Source: UBA4312 sp040266995
GTDB lineage: Bacteria > Bacillota_I > Bacilli_A > Erysipelotrichales > Erysipelotrichaceae
Length of the DNA stretch: 64,000 nt
Direction: 5' to 3'
NCBI GenBank assembly: GCA_040266995.1
Contig: JAWRHV010000036.1
Span: 1 to 64,000, forward strand
Numbering within the stretch: the first letter of the stretch is position 1; every line of letters begins with the position of its first letter. The notes under the pieces were generated by a model, which did not search any database, was not told where the DNA came from, and worked only from the letters and a program-made list of their open reading frames with translations. Both the position numbers and the translations under genes were made by a program. Shown piece by piece: positions 35,553 through 43,837 of this stretch.

Positions 35553-36485
35553 ATGAAAAACAGATTAGTCCGTATCCTGTTTCTTTTTCTGCTGGTATTT
35601 ACCACAGGAACCGGTGCTATTCGCTTTTTTTCAAGCAGAACAACGGCTTGTTCTCTCTTTGTTGCAGGAAGTGACGAAGACCTGACTTATGTAGTCAACA
35701 ACAATTCAGTCATGCAGTGGCTGCAGCCTACGTTGGATGCCTTGAGCCTGCAGTCAAAAGCGACCATCAGCCGGCAGGAAGGAATCCTGGTCATTACGCT
35801 GGAACCGGCGGAAAAAGAGGATGCCGCCATCCTGTATCTGCATGGAGGGGCATATATAAACGATGTCAATGTGAAACACTTGTATTTTTGTGACCGCCTG
35901 GCTTGCCAGACCCATGCGACCGTTGTCATACCGGTTTATCCGTTAGCGCCGGCGTATACGTATGAAGATACGTATACCTTTCTGGAAGCCTATTATCCAA
36001 AGCTGTATAAAAGCACGAAGCATGTAACGGTCATGGGCGATTCGGCCGGAGGAGGCCTGGCCATTGCCTGGTGCCAGCATGTCGGAAAGGATATGCAGCC
36101 GGATCATCTGATTGCGATCAGTCCATGGCTGGATATATCCGAATCCAATCCGGAAGCAGATACCTATAACGGCGTGGATGTTTTACTGGATAAAGACATG
36201 TTGAAGGAAATGGGGCAAATGTGGGCCGGTGACTTGTCTGTAAAGGATTATAAGGTCAGCCCGGCTTACGGGGACAGCCGTTATTTGAAAGATGTGACTT
36301 TATTTGTGGGAACCATGGAATTGTTCTATCCCGATATCACCAACTATGCCCAACACCTGAAAGAGCTGAAGGTTCCGGTTTCGTTGACGGTCGGAGAACA
36401 ACAGATCCATAATTATGTGTTGTATGATTCACCTGAGGCGTATGAAGCTTTTGAAAAGATCGTACGCGTCATTCAAGAGAAATGA
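35553..36485 (+). CDS. Secreted or membrane-bound alpha/beta hydrolase (HSL-like esterase)
   Basis: 310 residues from ATG at 35553 (GAGGAATGT upstream). N-terminal hydrophobic helix ILFLFLLVFTTGTG suggests a signal anchor. The oxyanion motif HGGAY and nucleophile GDSAGGG are those of the hormone-sensitive-lipase esterase family; His in QIHNY near the end. Substrate unknown. The stop codon overlaps the region before the aldo-keto reductase gene, suggesting an operon. Confidence 0.8.
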   Translation: MKNRLVRILFLFLLVFTTGTGAIRFFSSRTTACSLFVAGSDEDLTYVVNNNSVMQWLQPTLDALSLQSKATISRQEGILVITLEPAEKEDAAILYLHGGAYINDVNVKHLYFCDRLACQTHATVVIPVYPLAPAYTYEDTYTFLEAYYPKLYKSTKHVTVMGDSAGGGLAIAWCQHVGKDMQPDHLIAISPWLDISESNPEADTYNGVDVLLDKDMLKEMGQMWAGDLSVKDYKVSPAYGDSRYLKDVTLFVGTMELFYPDITNYAQHLKELKVPVSLTVGEQQIHNYVLYDSPEAYEAFEKIVRVIQEK

Positions 36486-36493
36486 GAGGAATT

Positions 36494-37582
36494 ATGAAAA
36501 AATTAGGATTTGGTTTGATGCGGCTGCCCCAAAAGGATGGGCAGATCGACATTGAACAGACCAAACAAATGGTCGATTGTTTTATGGAGGCCGGTTTTAC
36601 CTATTTTGATACAGCGTATGTGTATCCGGGCAGTGAGGTAGCCTGCCGGCAGGCGTTGGTGGAAAGATATCCACGCCAGTCATATACTTTGGCGACAAAG
36701 ATCAATGCGTGGATGGGACATCCGGATGCCGACACGTGCAAAGCCCAGCTGAAGGAGTCTTTGGAGCGGACCCGGGCCGGTTATTTTGATTATTACCTGC
36801 TGCATGCTTTGCAGCGCAGCAATTATAAAATGTATGAGGACTATAAGATCTGGGACTTTGTCAAGGAAGCGAAAGAGCAAGGCTTGATCAAACATTACGG
36901 TTTCTCCTTCCATTCATCCCCGGATCTGCTGGACAAGCTGTTGACAGAACATCCGGAGGTGGATTTTGTCCAGCTGCAGCTTAATTATGCAGATTGGGAA
37001 AATCCGAGCGTTATGAGCCGTGCCAACTATGAGATGGCGCGAAAACACGGGAAGGATATTGTGGTCATGGAGCCGGTAAAAGGAGGCACATTAGCCAATG
37101 TGATCCCGGAGGTAGAGGAAGTCTTTAAAAAAGCAGATCCGAATGCTTCGATGGCTTCCTGGGCTATTCGTTATGTAGCGAGCTTGGATGGCGTACGGGT
37201 CGTTCTTTCGGGGATGAGCAATCTGGAGCAGATGGAAGATAATATTTCCTACATGAAGGACTTCCAACCGTTGAACGCATCGGAGCAGATGACGATCAAA
37301 GAAGTTATGGATATCCTGAACCAGGTTGATTCCGTTCCTTGTACAGCTTGCCATTATTGTGTGCCGGGCTGTCCACAGAAAATTCCGATTCCGGATATTT
37401 TCGATGCACTGAATCGGAAACGGATCTTCCGCTCAGAGAGTGCCGATCAGAGGTATCGGCAGAAAACCGAAGGAAAAGGCAAAGCTTCCATGTGCATTCA
37501 ATGTGGCCAGTGTGAAGCTGCTTGTCCGCAGCAGATTCCGATCATCCAGAGACTGCAGGAAGCGGCTGAAATATTTGAGTAA
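36494..37582 (+). CDS. Aldo/keto reductase with C-terminal 4Fe-4S ferredoxin domain
   Basis: 362 residues from ATG at 36494 (AGAGGA box; the ATG at 36482 lies upstream of it). Barrel domain with FTYFDTAYVYPGSE (catalytic Asp/Tyr), Lys in LATKINAW and His in LLHALQRSN. C-terminal domain has CTACHYCVPGCP and CIQCGQCEAACP, fit for two iron-sulfur clusters. Such fused enzymes take electrons from ferredoxin-like centres, giving anaerobic redox roles. Lies 9 bp before larB, so the two may be functionally related. Confidence 0.83.
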   Translation: MKKLGFGLMRLPQKDGQIDIEQTKQMVDCFMEAGFTYFDTAYVYPGSEVACRQALVERYPRQSYTLATKINAWMGHPDADTCKAQLKESLERTRAGYFDYYLLHALQRSNYKMYEDYKIWDFVKEAKEQGLIKHYGFSFHSSPDLLDKLLTEHPEVDFVQLQLNYADWENPSVMSRANYEMARKHGKDIVVMEPVKGGTLANVIPEVEEVFKKADPNASMASWAIRYVASLDGVRVVLSGMSNLEQMEDNISYMKDFQPLNASEQMTIKEVMDILNQVDSVPCTACHYCVPGCPQKIPIPDIFDALNRKRIFRSESADQRYRQKTEGKGKASMCIQCGQCEAACPQQIPIIQRLQEAAEIFE

Positions 37583-37591
37583 AGGATAGTT

Positions 37592-38356
37592 ATGGAAGAA
37601 ATCAAAGATATATTAGAACAAGTAAAAGACGGAGCGATAAGCATCCAGCAGGCCGAAAGCCTTCTTCGAAAGGATACATATGAAGATATCGGGCATGCCA
37701 AGATCGATACAACACGAAAAGAACGAACCGGGTTTGCCGAAGTCGTCTACTGTCCCAATAAACCCGATCCGGATCTGCAGCAGATCTTTGAACGAATCTA
37801 TCAGCAGCAGGGCGAAGTGCTGGGAACCCGTGCTACGGCCCACCAGTATGAGATCGTTCGCAAAGGATTGCCGGACATCCAGTACGATCCGCTTTCCGGT
37901 GTCCTAAAGTTAGAAAAGGAAAAGGAAAGAATCGGCAATATCACCATCTGCACAGCCGGCACATCCGATATTCCGGTGGCCGAGGAAGCCGCGTTGACAG
38001 CCGAATTCTTTGGGGCCCATGTGGTTCGTTTATACGATGTAGGTGTCAGCGGGATCCATCGGATCCTGTCCAATCGCGGCTTGTTGGAAAAGGCCAACTG
38101 TGTCATTACTGTAGCCGGTATGGAGGGGGCTCTGGCCAGTGTGGTCGGCGGACTTGTGTCCGTGCCGGTCATCGCGGTACCGACCTCTGTCGGCTATGGA
38201 GCCAGTTTTCATGGCCTGTCAGCGTTATTGACGATGATCAATTCATGCGCCAACGGTGTGTCGGTGGTCAATATAGACAACGGCTATGGGGCCGGCTATA
38301 TTGCATGCCAGATCAACCGCCTGGCCTGTCGGGGGAATGCGGATGGTAAACGATAA
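37592..38356 (+). CDS. larB: Nickel-pincer cofactor synthase LarB (NaAD carboxylase/hydrolase)
   Basis: 254 residues with the PurE-like core ICTAGTSDIPVAEEAA, FFGAHVVRLYDVGVSGIHRI and AVPTSVGYGASF of LarB. In Lactiplantibacillus plantarum LarB carboxylates nicotinic acid adenine dinucleotide at the pyridinium C5 and hydrolyses the phosphoanhydride, the first step of the nickel-pincer nucleotide cofactor. Followed by larE and larC in overlapping frames. High confidence from sequence and neighbours. Confidence 0.88.
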   Translation: MEEIKDILEQVKDGAISIQQAESLLRKDTYEDIGHAKIDTTRKERTGFAEVVYCPNKPDPDLQQIFERIYQQQGEVLGTRATAHQYEIVRKGLPDIQYDPLSGVLKLEKEKERIGNITICTAGTSDIPVAEEAALTAEFFGAHVVRLYDVGVSGIHRILSNRGLLEKANCVITVAGMEGALASVVGGLVSVPVIAVPTSVGYGASFHGLSALLTMINSCANGVSVVNIDNGYGAGYIACQINRLACRGNADGKR

Positions 38357-39143
38357 ATATCAGACCCTGCAGGCAATTATCAACAAATACAAAAAAGTGG
38401 CTGTTGCGTTCAGCGGCGGTGTGGATTCCACCTTTCTGGTCAAGGTGTGTCACGATATTTTAAAAGAAAACTGCCTGGCCTGCATTTGTGTAGCCGATGC
38501 CTTTCCGGCCCGTGAAAAAAACCGGGCTGTGGCCTTTTGCGAAAAGCACGGGATCGCCTATGCAACCATACCGGTGGATGTCATGCATCTCGACGCGTTT
38601 ATCAACAACCCGCCGGACCGTTGTTATCACTGCAAGAAAGAAATTTTCAAGGCGATCCTTCAAACCGCTGCCCAAAGAGGGTTTGATGTAGTCTGCGAAG
38701 GCTCGAACCGGGATGATGACAGCGATTATCGTCCAGGGCATAAAGCCTTATCGGAACTGGGGATCTGCAGCCCGTTACGGGAAGCAGATCTATATAAAGA
38801 AGAAATACGAACCTTGTCAAAGCAGATGGGGCTGGAAACCTGGGATAAGCCTTCCTTTGCGTGTCTGGCCAGCCGTTTTTCCTATGGACAGACTATTACG
38901 AAAGAAAAACTGCAATGGGTCGAAAAGGCGGAGCAGTTTTTGGAAAACAAAGGATTTAGACAGTATCGCGTCCGGATCCATGGTGATCTGGCAAGACTGG
39001 AGGTTCTGCCGGAGCAGATGGAAATGTTGTTTGAAATGCGTCACGAAATTGTGAACGAATTGAAACAGATCGGATTTCATTATGTGACCATCGATCTACA
39101 AGGATTTCGGACCGGAAGTATGAATGAGGGGTTGAATCTATGA
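38343..39143 (+). CDS. larE: Sacrificial sulfur transferase LarE
   Basis: 266 residues from ATG at 38343, 6 nt after GGGGG; overlaps the larB end by 14 bp. PP-loop VAFSGGVDST for ATP binding (21-30), DRCYHCKKEIF, EGSNRDDDSDYRPG, and Cys about 174 in FACLASRFSYG. That position corresponds to the Cys known to give up its sulfur in the L. plantarum enzyme. Adds thiocarboxylate groups to the pyridinium intermediate. Confidence 0.88.
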   Translation: MVNDKYQTLQAIINKYKKVAVAFSGGVDSTFLVKVCHDILKENCLACICVADAFPAREKNRAVAFCEKHGIAYATIPVDVMHLDAFINNPPDRCYHCKKEIFKAILQTAAQRGFDVVCEGSNRDDDSDYRPGHKALSELGICSPLREADLYKEEIRTLSKQMGLETWDKPSFACLASRFSYGQTITKEKLQWVEKAEQFLENKGFRQYRVRIHGDLARLEVLPEQMEMLFEMRHEIVNELKQIGFHYVTIDLQGFRTGSMNEGLNL

Positions 39144-40357
39144 AAAAAACATTGTATCTGGAATGTACCAGTGGCATCAGCGGCGACATGTTCGTGGCGG
39201 CCATGCTGGATCTGGGAGCAGATCGTGATAAATTGATCAAGGCTTTGCACAGTCTGCCATTGGAGGGATATACCATTGACATATCGGATGTTTATCCTTC
39301 CGGTATCCGCGCCTGTGATTTCAATGTGATCCTGCAGCACGACAACCATGATCACGATATGGACTATCTGCATGGCCATGATCATACCCATCATCATGAC
39401 CACGATCATCATCATGCTCATCGGCATATGGCCGAGATCAATGCGATTCTCGATGCCGGTCAGTTAAGTGAGGGAGCCAGAAAGCTGGCTCATAAGATCT
39501 TTGATATCTTAGCCCAGGCAGAAGCGAATGCCCATGGCGTACCGGTAGACCAGGTGCATTTCCATGAAGTGGGAGCCGTGGATTCCATTGTGGATATTGT
39601 AGCGGCTGCTGTCTGCTTTGATGATCTGGGGTATGAACAGGTCATCCTGCCGGTTTTATGTGAAGGAACAGGGACGGTACGTTGTCAACATGGCGTAATG
39701 CCGATCCCGGTGCCGGCAACCAGCCAGATCGCCCGGATGCACGGACTTCCTTTGCAGATCGTATCAGTGCAAGGAGAACTGGTTACACCGACAGGGGCTG
39801 CCATTGCAGCGGCCATTCGCACAACCGATGTGCTTCCGGAACCCTTTGTGATCCAGAAGACCGGACTCGGCGCCGGAAAGCGAAAATATGAAAGGCCCTC
39901 ACTATTGCGGGCGATGGAAATCCAGACCAAACAAGCGGAAGAGGATACGGTCATAAAGCTGGAAACCGATATCGATGACTGCTCTTCCGAACAGATTGCG
40001 GCGGTATTGGATAAACTGATGGAAGCCGGTGCCAATGATGTGCATTTCCAACCAATCTATATGAAGAAGAACCGCCCGGCTGTGGAACTGGTCGTTCTTT
40101 GCCGACCGGAATACGTTTCAAAGATGGAAAACCTTCTGTTTACACATACGACGACCATCGGTATCCGCCGATGTTCGATGAAACGTACGGTCTTACCTAG
40201 AGAAACCGTCACCAAGATGACTCAATACGGACCTTTGGATATGAAAAAGGTCATCCTTCCGGATGGAACCGAACGTCTGTATCCGGAATATGAAAGCTTA
40301 CGAAAGTTAGCCGAGAAACAGAATATGTCTGTTTTAGATCTGAAATGGGAAGGGTGA
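39140..40357 (+). CDS. larC: Nickel insertion enzyme LarC, single full-length frame
   Basis: 405 residues. N-terminal LarC1 part starting LYLECTSGISGDMFVAAMLD, a His/Asp-rich stretch (about 70-96, many HDH/HHH groups) likely to gather nickel, then VHFHEVGAVDSIVDI and the LarC2 part with TDIDDCSSEQIAAVLDKL and TTTIGIRRCSMKR. It installs Ni in the pincer using CTP. In L. plantarum the two halves are joined by programmed frameshifting; here they are one frame. Overlaps larE by 4 bp. No larA lies in the window. Confidence 0.9.
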   Translation: MKKTLYLECTSGISGDMFVAAMLDLGADRDKLIKALHSLPLEGYTIDISDVYPSGIRACDFNVILQHDNHDHDMDYLHGHDHTHHHDHDHHHAHRHMAEINAILDAGQLSEGARKLAHKIFDILAQAEANAHGVPVDQVHFHEVGAVDSIVDIVAAAVCFDDLGYEQVILPVLCEGTGTVRCQHGVMPIPVPATSQIARMHGLPLQIVSVQGELVTPTGAAIAAAIRTTDVLPEPFVIQKTGLGAGKRKYERPSLLRAMEIQTKQAEEDTVIKLETDIDDCSSEQIAAVLDKLMEAGANDVHFQPIYMKKNRPAVELVVLCRPEYVSKMENLLFTHTTTIGIRRCSMKRTVLPRETVTKMTQYGPLDMKKVILPDGTERLYPEYESLRKLAEKQNMSVLDLKWEG

Positions 40358-40376
40358 AGTGATTCGCCTTTTCTTT
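40349..40376 (+). terminator. Terminator after larC
   Basis: GGTGAA / TTCGCC stem (with one G-U pair) followed by TTTTCTTTTT, overlapping the larC stop codon. Confidence 0.55.
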
Positions 40377-40392
40377 TTATTCTGTCCTCATT

Positions 40393-40404
40393 TAGAATAG
40401 AACT
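40393..40404 (+). promoter_or_regulatory. -10 box 6 nt before the traX start codon
   Basis: TAGAAT at 40393-40398, six bases, then ATG; no Shine-Dalgarno sequence. Predicts a leaderless mRNA, as at 31634, 42675, 42731, 43838 and 60904. Confidence 0.45.
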
Positions 40405-41121
40405 ATGAAATGTTTAAACAGAGACCAACTTAAATACCTGGCGGCAGCAGCGATGGTTTTCAATCATATTGCGCATCTGTTTCTGGATCCACATACGATG
40501 CTGCATTTTGTGTTCCTTCATATTGGCCTGATCACAGCACCGATCATGTTGTGGCTGTTGGTGGAAGGATATGCGCATACATCGGATAAAGAAAAATACA
40601 GGAAAAGACTTCTGGTCGGCGGGCTGGTTTCCGAACTGCCATATACCTTGGTGGTATGTGCCAGTCGCAGGATGCCTTTGACGTTTGCCGGTATGGATAT
40701 CTTGATTACCTTGTATCTTTGTTTCAGGATCGTGGAGAATCGAAGGAATGACGGGAATCTTTCGGAAGTAATCGGACTTATATTGGTCAGTATGATCTGT
40801 GACTGGTATATTTCCTTGCCAATCTTTACATTGTTCTTTTTGCGGATGGAAAAGAAACGAGCTTTTTTAGCCTCTGCCGTATTTTTTGCACTCATACAGC
40901 ATTTTACACAATACGGGCCGTTATCCTGGTCACACTCTGTTTTGTTTGCGCTAGCGGATATGGCTTCCATTCTGGCAGCGGGTTTTTTGGTCTGTGTGCT
41001 GTATAACGGAAAGCAGTATACAACGCATCGGACCTTTCATAAATGGTTTTTCTATGGGTTCTATCCGCTCCACTTCATGATCTTATGGGGGATATGGCTA
41101 ATTGTAAACCATATTGTATAA
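40405..41121 (+). CDS. TraX-family membrane protein
   Basis: 238 residues, about seven hydrophobic helices, beginning LNRDQLKYLAAAAMVFNHIA and containing LLVEGYAHTSDKEKYRKRLL and FYGFYPLHFMILW, all typical of TraX proteins. TraX acetylates F-pilin in plasmids; chromosomal members are putative membrane acyltransferases of unknown substrate. The last codons are part of the BirA-type operator of the next gene. Confidence 0.8.
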   Translation: MKCLNRDQLKYLAAAAMVFNHIAHLFLDPHTMLHFVFLHIGLITAPIMLWLLVEGYAHTSDKEKYRKRLLVGGLVSELPYTLVVCASRRMPLTFAGMDILITLYLCFRIVENRRNDGNLSEVIGLILVSMICDWYISLPIFTLFFLRMEKKRAFLASAVFFALIQHFTQYGPLSWSHSVLFALADMASILAAGFLVCVLYNGKQYTTHRTFHKWFFYGFYPLHFMILWGIWLIVNHIV

Positions 41122-41134
41122 TAATGTTTACAAT
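41101..41134 (+). promoter_or_regulatory. BirA-type biotin operator of bioY
   Basis: Perfect inverted repeat ATTGTAAAC (41101-41109) and GTTTACAAT (41126-41134) with a 16-nt spacer that contains the -10 box TATAAT (41117-41122). Spacing and half-sites match biotin-repressor operators of Firmicutes (TTGTTAAC-like). BirA with bound biotinyl-AMP would block the promoter. The left half lies in the traX coding end. Confidence 0.75.
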
Positions 41135-41172
41135 TGATTTAAAGTATGGTAACGTAACAACGAGGTGTTGTT

Positions 41173-41712
41173 ATGAAAGTAAAAGAGATGATTCTGTGTG
41201 CGTTGTTTGCGGCCTTGATTGCGGTGGGTGCTTTTATCAAAATACCGATTTCCATTGTGCCGATCACACTGCAGACTTTTTTTGTGATTCTATGTGGTCT
41301 TCTTTTGGATAAAAAGCTGGCAGCTTTGTCTGTCGCTGTGTATGTAATCATCGGTTTACTGGGAATTCCGGTCTTTGCTAACGGCAGTGGTCCTGCCTAT
41401 GTGCTGCAACCATCCTTTGGGTATCTGATCGGCTTTATCGTCGCTGCCTATCTCTGTGGATGGCTTTCCAAAAAAAAGGAAGGCTTTGTCTATAAGCTGG
41501 CTGTATCCATTGGCTGTATGCTGATTATCTATATCATCGGTTTGCTTTATTTCTGCATTCTGGAAAACGGGGTCTATCAGATGGATTATACATGGGGATG
41601 GATGTTGTATTTCCTGTTTCTTGTTTATGTGCCCGGTGATCTGATCAGCTGTATTGTGGCGGTTTTGCTTTCAAGACCGATCAAGAATCTTCCGTTTTTT
41701 CAAACGATGTAA
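41173..41712 (+). CDS. bioY: Biotin transporter S component BioY
   Basis: 179 residues, six helices, with BioY features: VGAFIKIPISIVPITLQTFF, GLLGIPVFANGSGP and LQPSFGYLIGFI. It is the biotin-binding S component of an ECF transporter or works alone. Control by the BirA operator just upstream and convergent birA support the call. GAGGTGTTG ribosome site. Confidence 0.9.
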   Translation: MKVKEMILCALFAALIAVGAFIKIPISIVPITLQTFFVILCGLLLDKKLAALSVAVYVIIGLLGIPVFANGSGPAYVLQPSFGYLIGFIVAAYLCGWLSKKKEGFVYKLAVSIGCMLIIYIIGLLYFCILENGVYQMDYTWGWMLYFLFLVYVPGDLISCIVAVLLSRPIKNLPFFQTM

Positions 41713-41718
41713 AAAAAA

Positions 41719-41738
41719 TCCGGATCAATAATTCCGGA
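41719..41738 (-). terminator. Terminator of birA
   Basis: ATCCGGA / TCCGGAT stem with an A-run on the plus side, so it ends minus-strand transcripts with eight U residues. The birA stop codon lies within it. Confidence 0.7.
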
Positions 41739-42675
41739 TATGAATTTCACCACTGGACAAGGGCAGGATCTCTTGTCCTTTTTTTACGATCAGACGGGCC
41801 TGGTCGTCAATATCCACAACGATGGCCTGATAGGCACTTTTTCCTTCCATGACGGTTACTTCCTTACCAATCAGACAGGAATGTGATTTATAGGAAGGCA
41901 GGAAAGTGTTGTCCTCCATCGTTGAATAATACGTATAAAATGAATTTAACAGATCCTGGATGATCTGGTTCCGCTTGCATGTATGGGTGCTGAAATCTTC
42001 TACACAGCCGGCAATGGATTGTAATTCCGGCGGCATCGTATATGAATGCACGTTGATGCCGATCCCTACGATCATATAATCCATTCGGGAGCTGTTCATT
42101 TCAAATCCGGCTTCACAGAGGATGCCTGTTACTTTCTTATGTTCAATCAGCACATCATTGACCCATTTAATAGTGGGATGAATGTCATAGTTTTTTTCCA
42201 GGCTGTCAACGACGGCCAGACTGGCGGCTGCGGTCAGCTTTAATGCAGTATCCAGAGAAAAGGCCGGACGCAGAAAGATAGAAAGATATATGCCGGAATG
42301 CTCCGGGGAATAGAAGGAACGGCCGTTCCGTCCTCTGCCGGCACTTTGATGGTCGGCAATCAGTACTGTACCCTCAGACAGATGGTCGGCTTTCTTTTTC
42401 AGCTCATCGTTTGTGGAAGCAACCGAGGAGACCACTTCTACGTGATAGAACGGATGCAGACCGTTTTCGATGGTCGGTCCATCCAGCAGATCCAGAGAGG
42501 CGGCCAGTCGATAGCCTTTGTTGGGAACCGCTTCAATCTCAATGCCATTGTCACGAAGAGAACGAATATGTTTGGAAATGCTGACCCGGGAAACCTGCAG
42601 CTGGTCGGCAATTTGCTGGCCGGAAACAAATTCTCCCTGGGATTGCAGCAACAAGGATAAAATTTTGTTGTTCAT
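41725..42675 (-). CDS. birA: Bifunctional biotin ligase / biotin operon repressor BirA
   Basis: 316 residues from ATG at 42675. N-terminal HTH (LLLQSQGEFVSGQQIADQLQ, VSRVSISKHIRSLRD), then the ligase domain with HQSAGRGRNGRSFYSP (the biotin/ATP loop) and TIKWVNDVLIEHKKVTGILC, and a small C-terminal domain. Attaches biotin to carboxylases and represses biotin genes. The frame extends to 42702, but that stretch contains the promoter (-35 TTGATT, 17 nt, -10 TATAAT), whose start falls on the ATG at 42675. Confidence 0.9.
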   Translation of the reverse strand: MNNKILSLLLQSQGEFVSGQQIADQLQVSRVSISKHIRSLRDNGIEIEAVPNKGYRLAASLDLLDGPTIENGLHPFYHVEVVSSVASTNDELKKKADHLSEGTVLIADHQSAGRGRNGRSFYSPEHSGIYLSIFLRPAFSLDTALKLTAAASLAVVDSLEKNYDIHPTIKWVNDVLIEHKKVTGILCEAGFEMNSSRMDYMIVGIGINVHSYTMPPELQSIAGCVEDFSTHTCKRNQIIQDLLNSFYTYYSTMEDNTFLPSYKSHSCLIGKEVTVMEGKSAYQAIVVDIDDQARLIVKKGQEILPLSSGEIHIRNY

Positions 42676-42730
42676 GGCTAAATTATAAATTTTATGCGTC
42701 ATTTAATCAATATGAGGATATAATAATCAT
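42676..42730. promoter_or_regulatory. Divergent overlapping leaderless promoters of birA and the 140-residue gene
   Basis: Minus strand: TTGATT (42710-42705), 17-nt spacer, TATAAT (42687-42682), then TTAGCC and ATG. Plus strand: TATAAT (42719-42724), six bases, ATG at 42731, with a weak -35. Neither start has a Shine-Dalgarno sequence. Two start codons only 55 bp apart share this DNA. Confidence 0.65.
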
Positions 42731-43153
42731 ATGGCAAAGAATCATCGCTTATTGACCGCATTATTATTAAACATACCGATGGTTTTCCTGTTCATAGCTG
42801 TGTTGATTGCCGGTCATCATCAAAACGAAAAGGTAAAAAATCAGTCGGCAAACACATTTACCTGGAAGCAGGAAGCCATAACCATCCGAGGGACCGTTTC
42901 ATCCGATACTATTATGTATGATGCGATCCGGGATGTTATTTATACAGAAAAACTGGAAGGGAAACATACAAATACGAATTATTATAACGGAATCAGTACC
43001 TACCAGGGACAAAATGCCATTTATTATGTATATACAGATGTACAGGCCTATATTGTGATAAAGACAGATGGAGATATTTACGTAGTAAACGCATATTCAA
43101 AGGAAGAGACTGTCAACTTGTACCAGAAAATACAGGAACAAAGAAATCAATAA
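42731..43153 (+). CDS. Small membrane-anchored protein, unknown function
   Basis: 140 residues with one N-terminal helix (LLLNIPMVFLFIAVLIAG) and a soluble part of mixed strands and helices rich in Tyr and Asn (for example NTNYYNGISTYQGQNAIYYV). Probably faces outward. Not recognised. It precedes the TetR gene by 13 bp and may be co-transcribed; its leaderless promoter opposes birA. Confidence 0.6.
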   Translation: MAKNHRLLTALLLNIPMVFLFIAVLIAGHHQNEKVKNQSANTFTWKQEAITIRGTVSSDTIMYDAIRDVIYTEKLEGKHTNTNYYNGISTYQGQNAIYYVYTDVQAYIVIKTDGDIYVVNAYSKEETVNLYQKIQEQRNQ

Positions 43154-43166
43154 GAAAGAAGAAAAT

Positions 43167-43724
43167 ATGAAGACAAAAGAACGATTATTAGTGGCAGCCA
43201 GGCAGGAATTTATGGAGAAGGGATATCAGGATTCTTCTTTACGGGTCATCTGTTCACGGGCCGAGGTGACCACTGGTGCTTTGTACTTTCAGTTTGAGAA
43301 TAAAGAGGATTTATTTGTCCAGGTGATCGAACCTGTGATCCGGCAGCTACAGGATTACATGCAGAGTTTAACGGACCAGGATACCGATCTATGGTTTGAG
43401 CATCATCAGAAGATGACTGAGTTTCTATGGAATCATAAACAGGAGCTTTATATTCTGATTTACGGTTCAAAGGGAACCGTTTATGAAGATGTCTGGCCTC
43501 AGCTGAAACAGCAGATCGAGGAACGCTATTTTCGTGCTTTAAAAACCGGTCGGGACCACAGTTCGTTGATCCATGTCTTAACGATGATGCAGATGTATGG
43601 ATATGTTACGATCTTAAGCCAGGATTATACGTTGGAAGAGACAATGCGCTTACTGGAACAAATTGAAAAATATCGGTATGGTGGTCTGGACGCGTTGAAA
43701 AAACAAATGAAAATCAACGGATAG
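43167..43724 (+). CDS. TetR-family transcriptional regulator
   Basis: 185 residues. N-terminal HTH (LLVAARQEFMEKGYQDSSLR, then VICSRAEVTTGALYFQFENK) of TetR type and a helical ligand-binding part. AAAGAAGAAA site before the ATG. The terminator AACGAGT / ACTCGTT follows. Ligand and targets unknown; the adjacent membrane protein gene is the nearest candidate. Confidence 0.83.
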   Translation: MKTKERLLVAARQEFMEKGYQDSSLRVICSRAEVTTGALYFQFENKEDLFVQVIEPVIRQLQDYMQSLTDQDTDLWFEHHQKMTEFLWNHKQELYILIYGSKGTVYEDVWPQLKQQIEERYFRALKTGRDHSSLIHVLTMMQMYGYVTILSQDYTLEETMRLLEQIEKYRYGGLDALKKQMKING

Positions 43725-43747
43725 AACGAGTGCAAACTCGTTTTTAT
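43725..43747 (+). terminator. Terminator after tetR
   Basis: AACGAGT / ACTCGTT stem with a 4-nt loop followed by TTTTATT. Confidence 0.75.
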
Positions 43748-43770
43748 TATGCATCATTCATGGCGATTAT

Positions 43771-43837
43771 TTAAAAAAGTTGCATAAAAGTTGCATAAAT
43801 GACTGGAAAAAGAAAAAACAACTTGTATAATGAAACT
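43771..43837 (+). promoter_or_regulatory. umuC promoter with tandem GTTGCATAA repeats
   Basis: AAAGTTGCATAA occurs twice in tandem (about 43777-43800), then TATAAT at 43826-43831 ending 6 nt before the ATG. No canonical LexA box was seen. The tandem repeat is a candidate operator; the start is predicted to be leaderless. Confidence 0.45.

Noticed and set aside
39345..39430. Repetitive CAT/GAT-rich DNA resembling a tandem repeat or CRISPR fragment
   Set aside because: It encodes the His/Asp-rich stretch of LarC in frame, has no regular spacers, and such runs are normal in nickel proteins.
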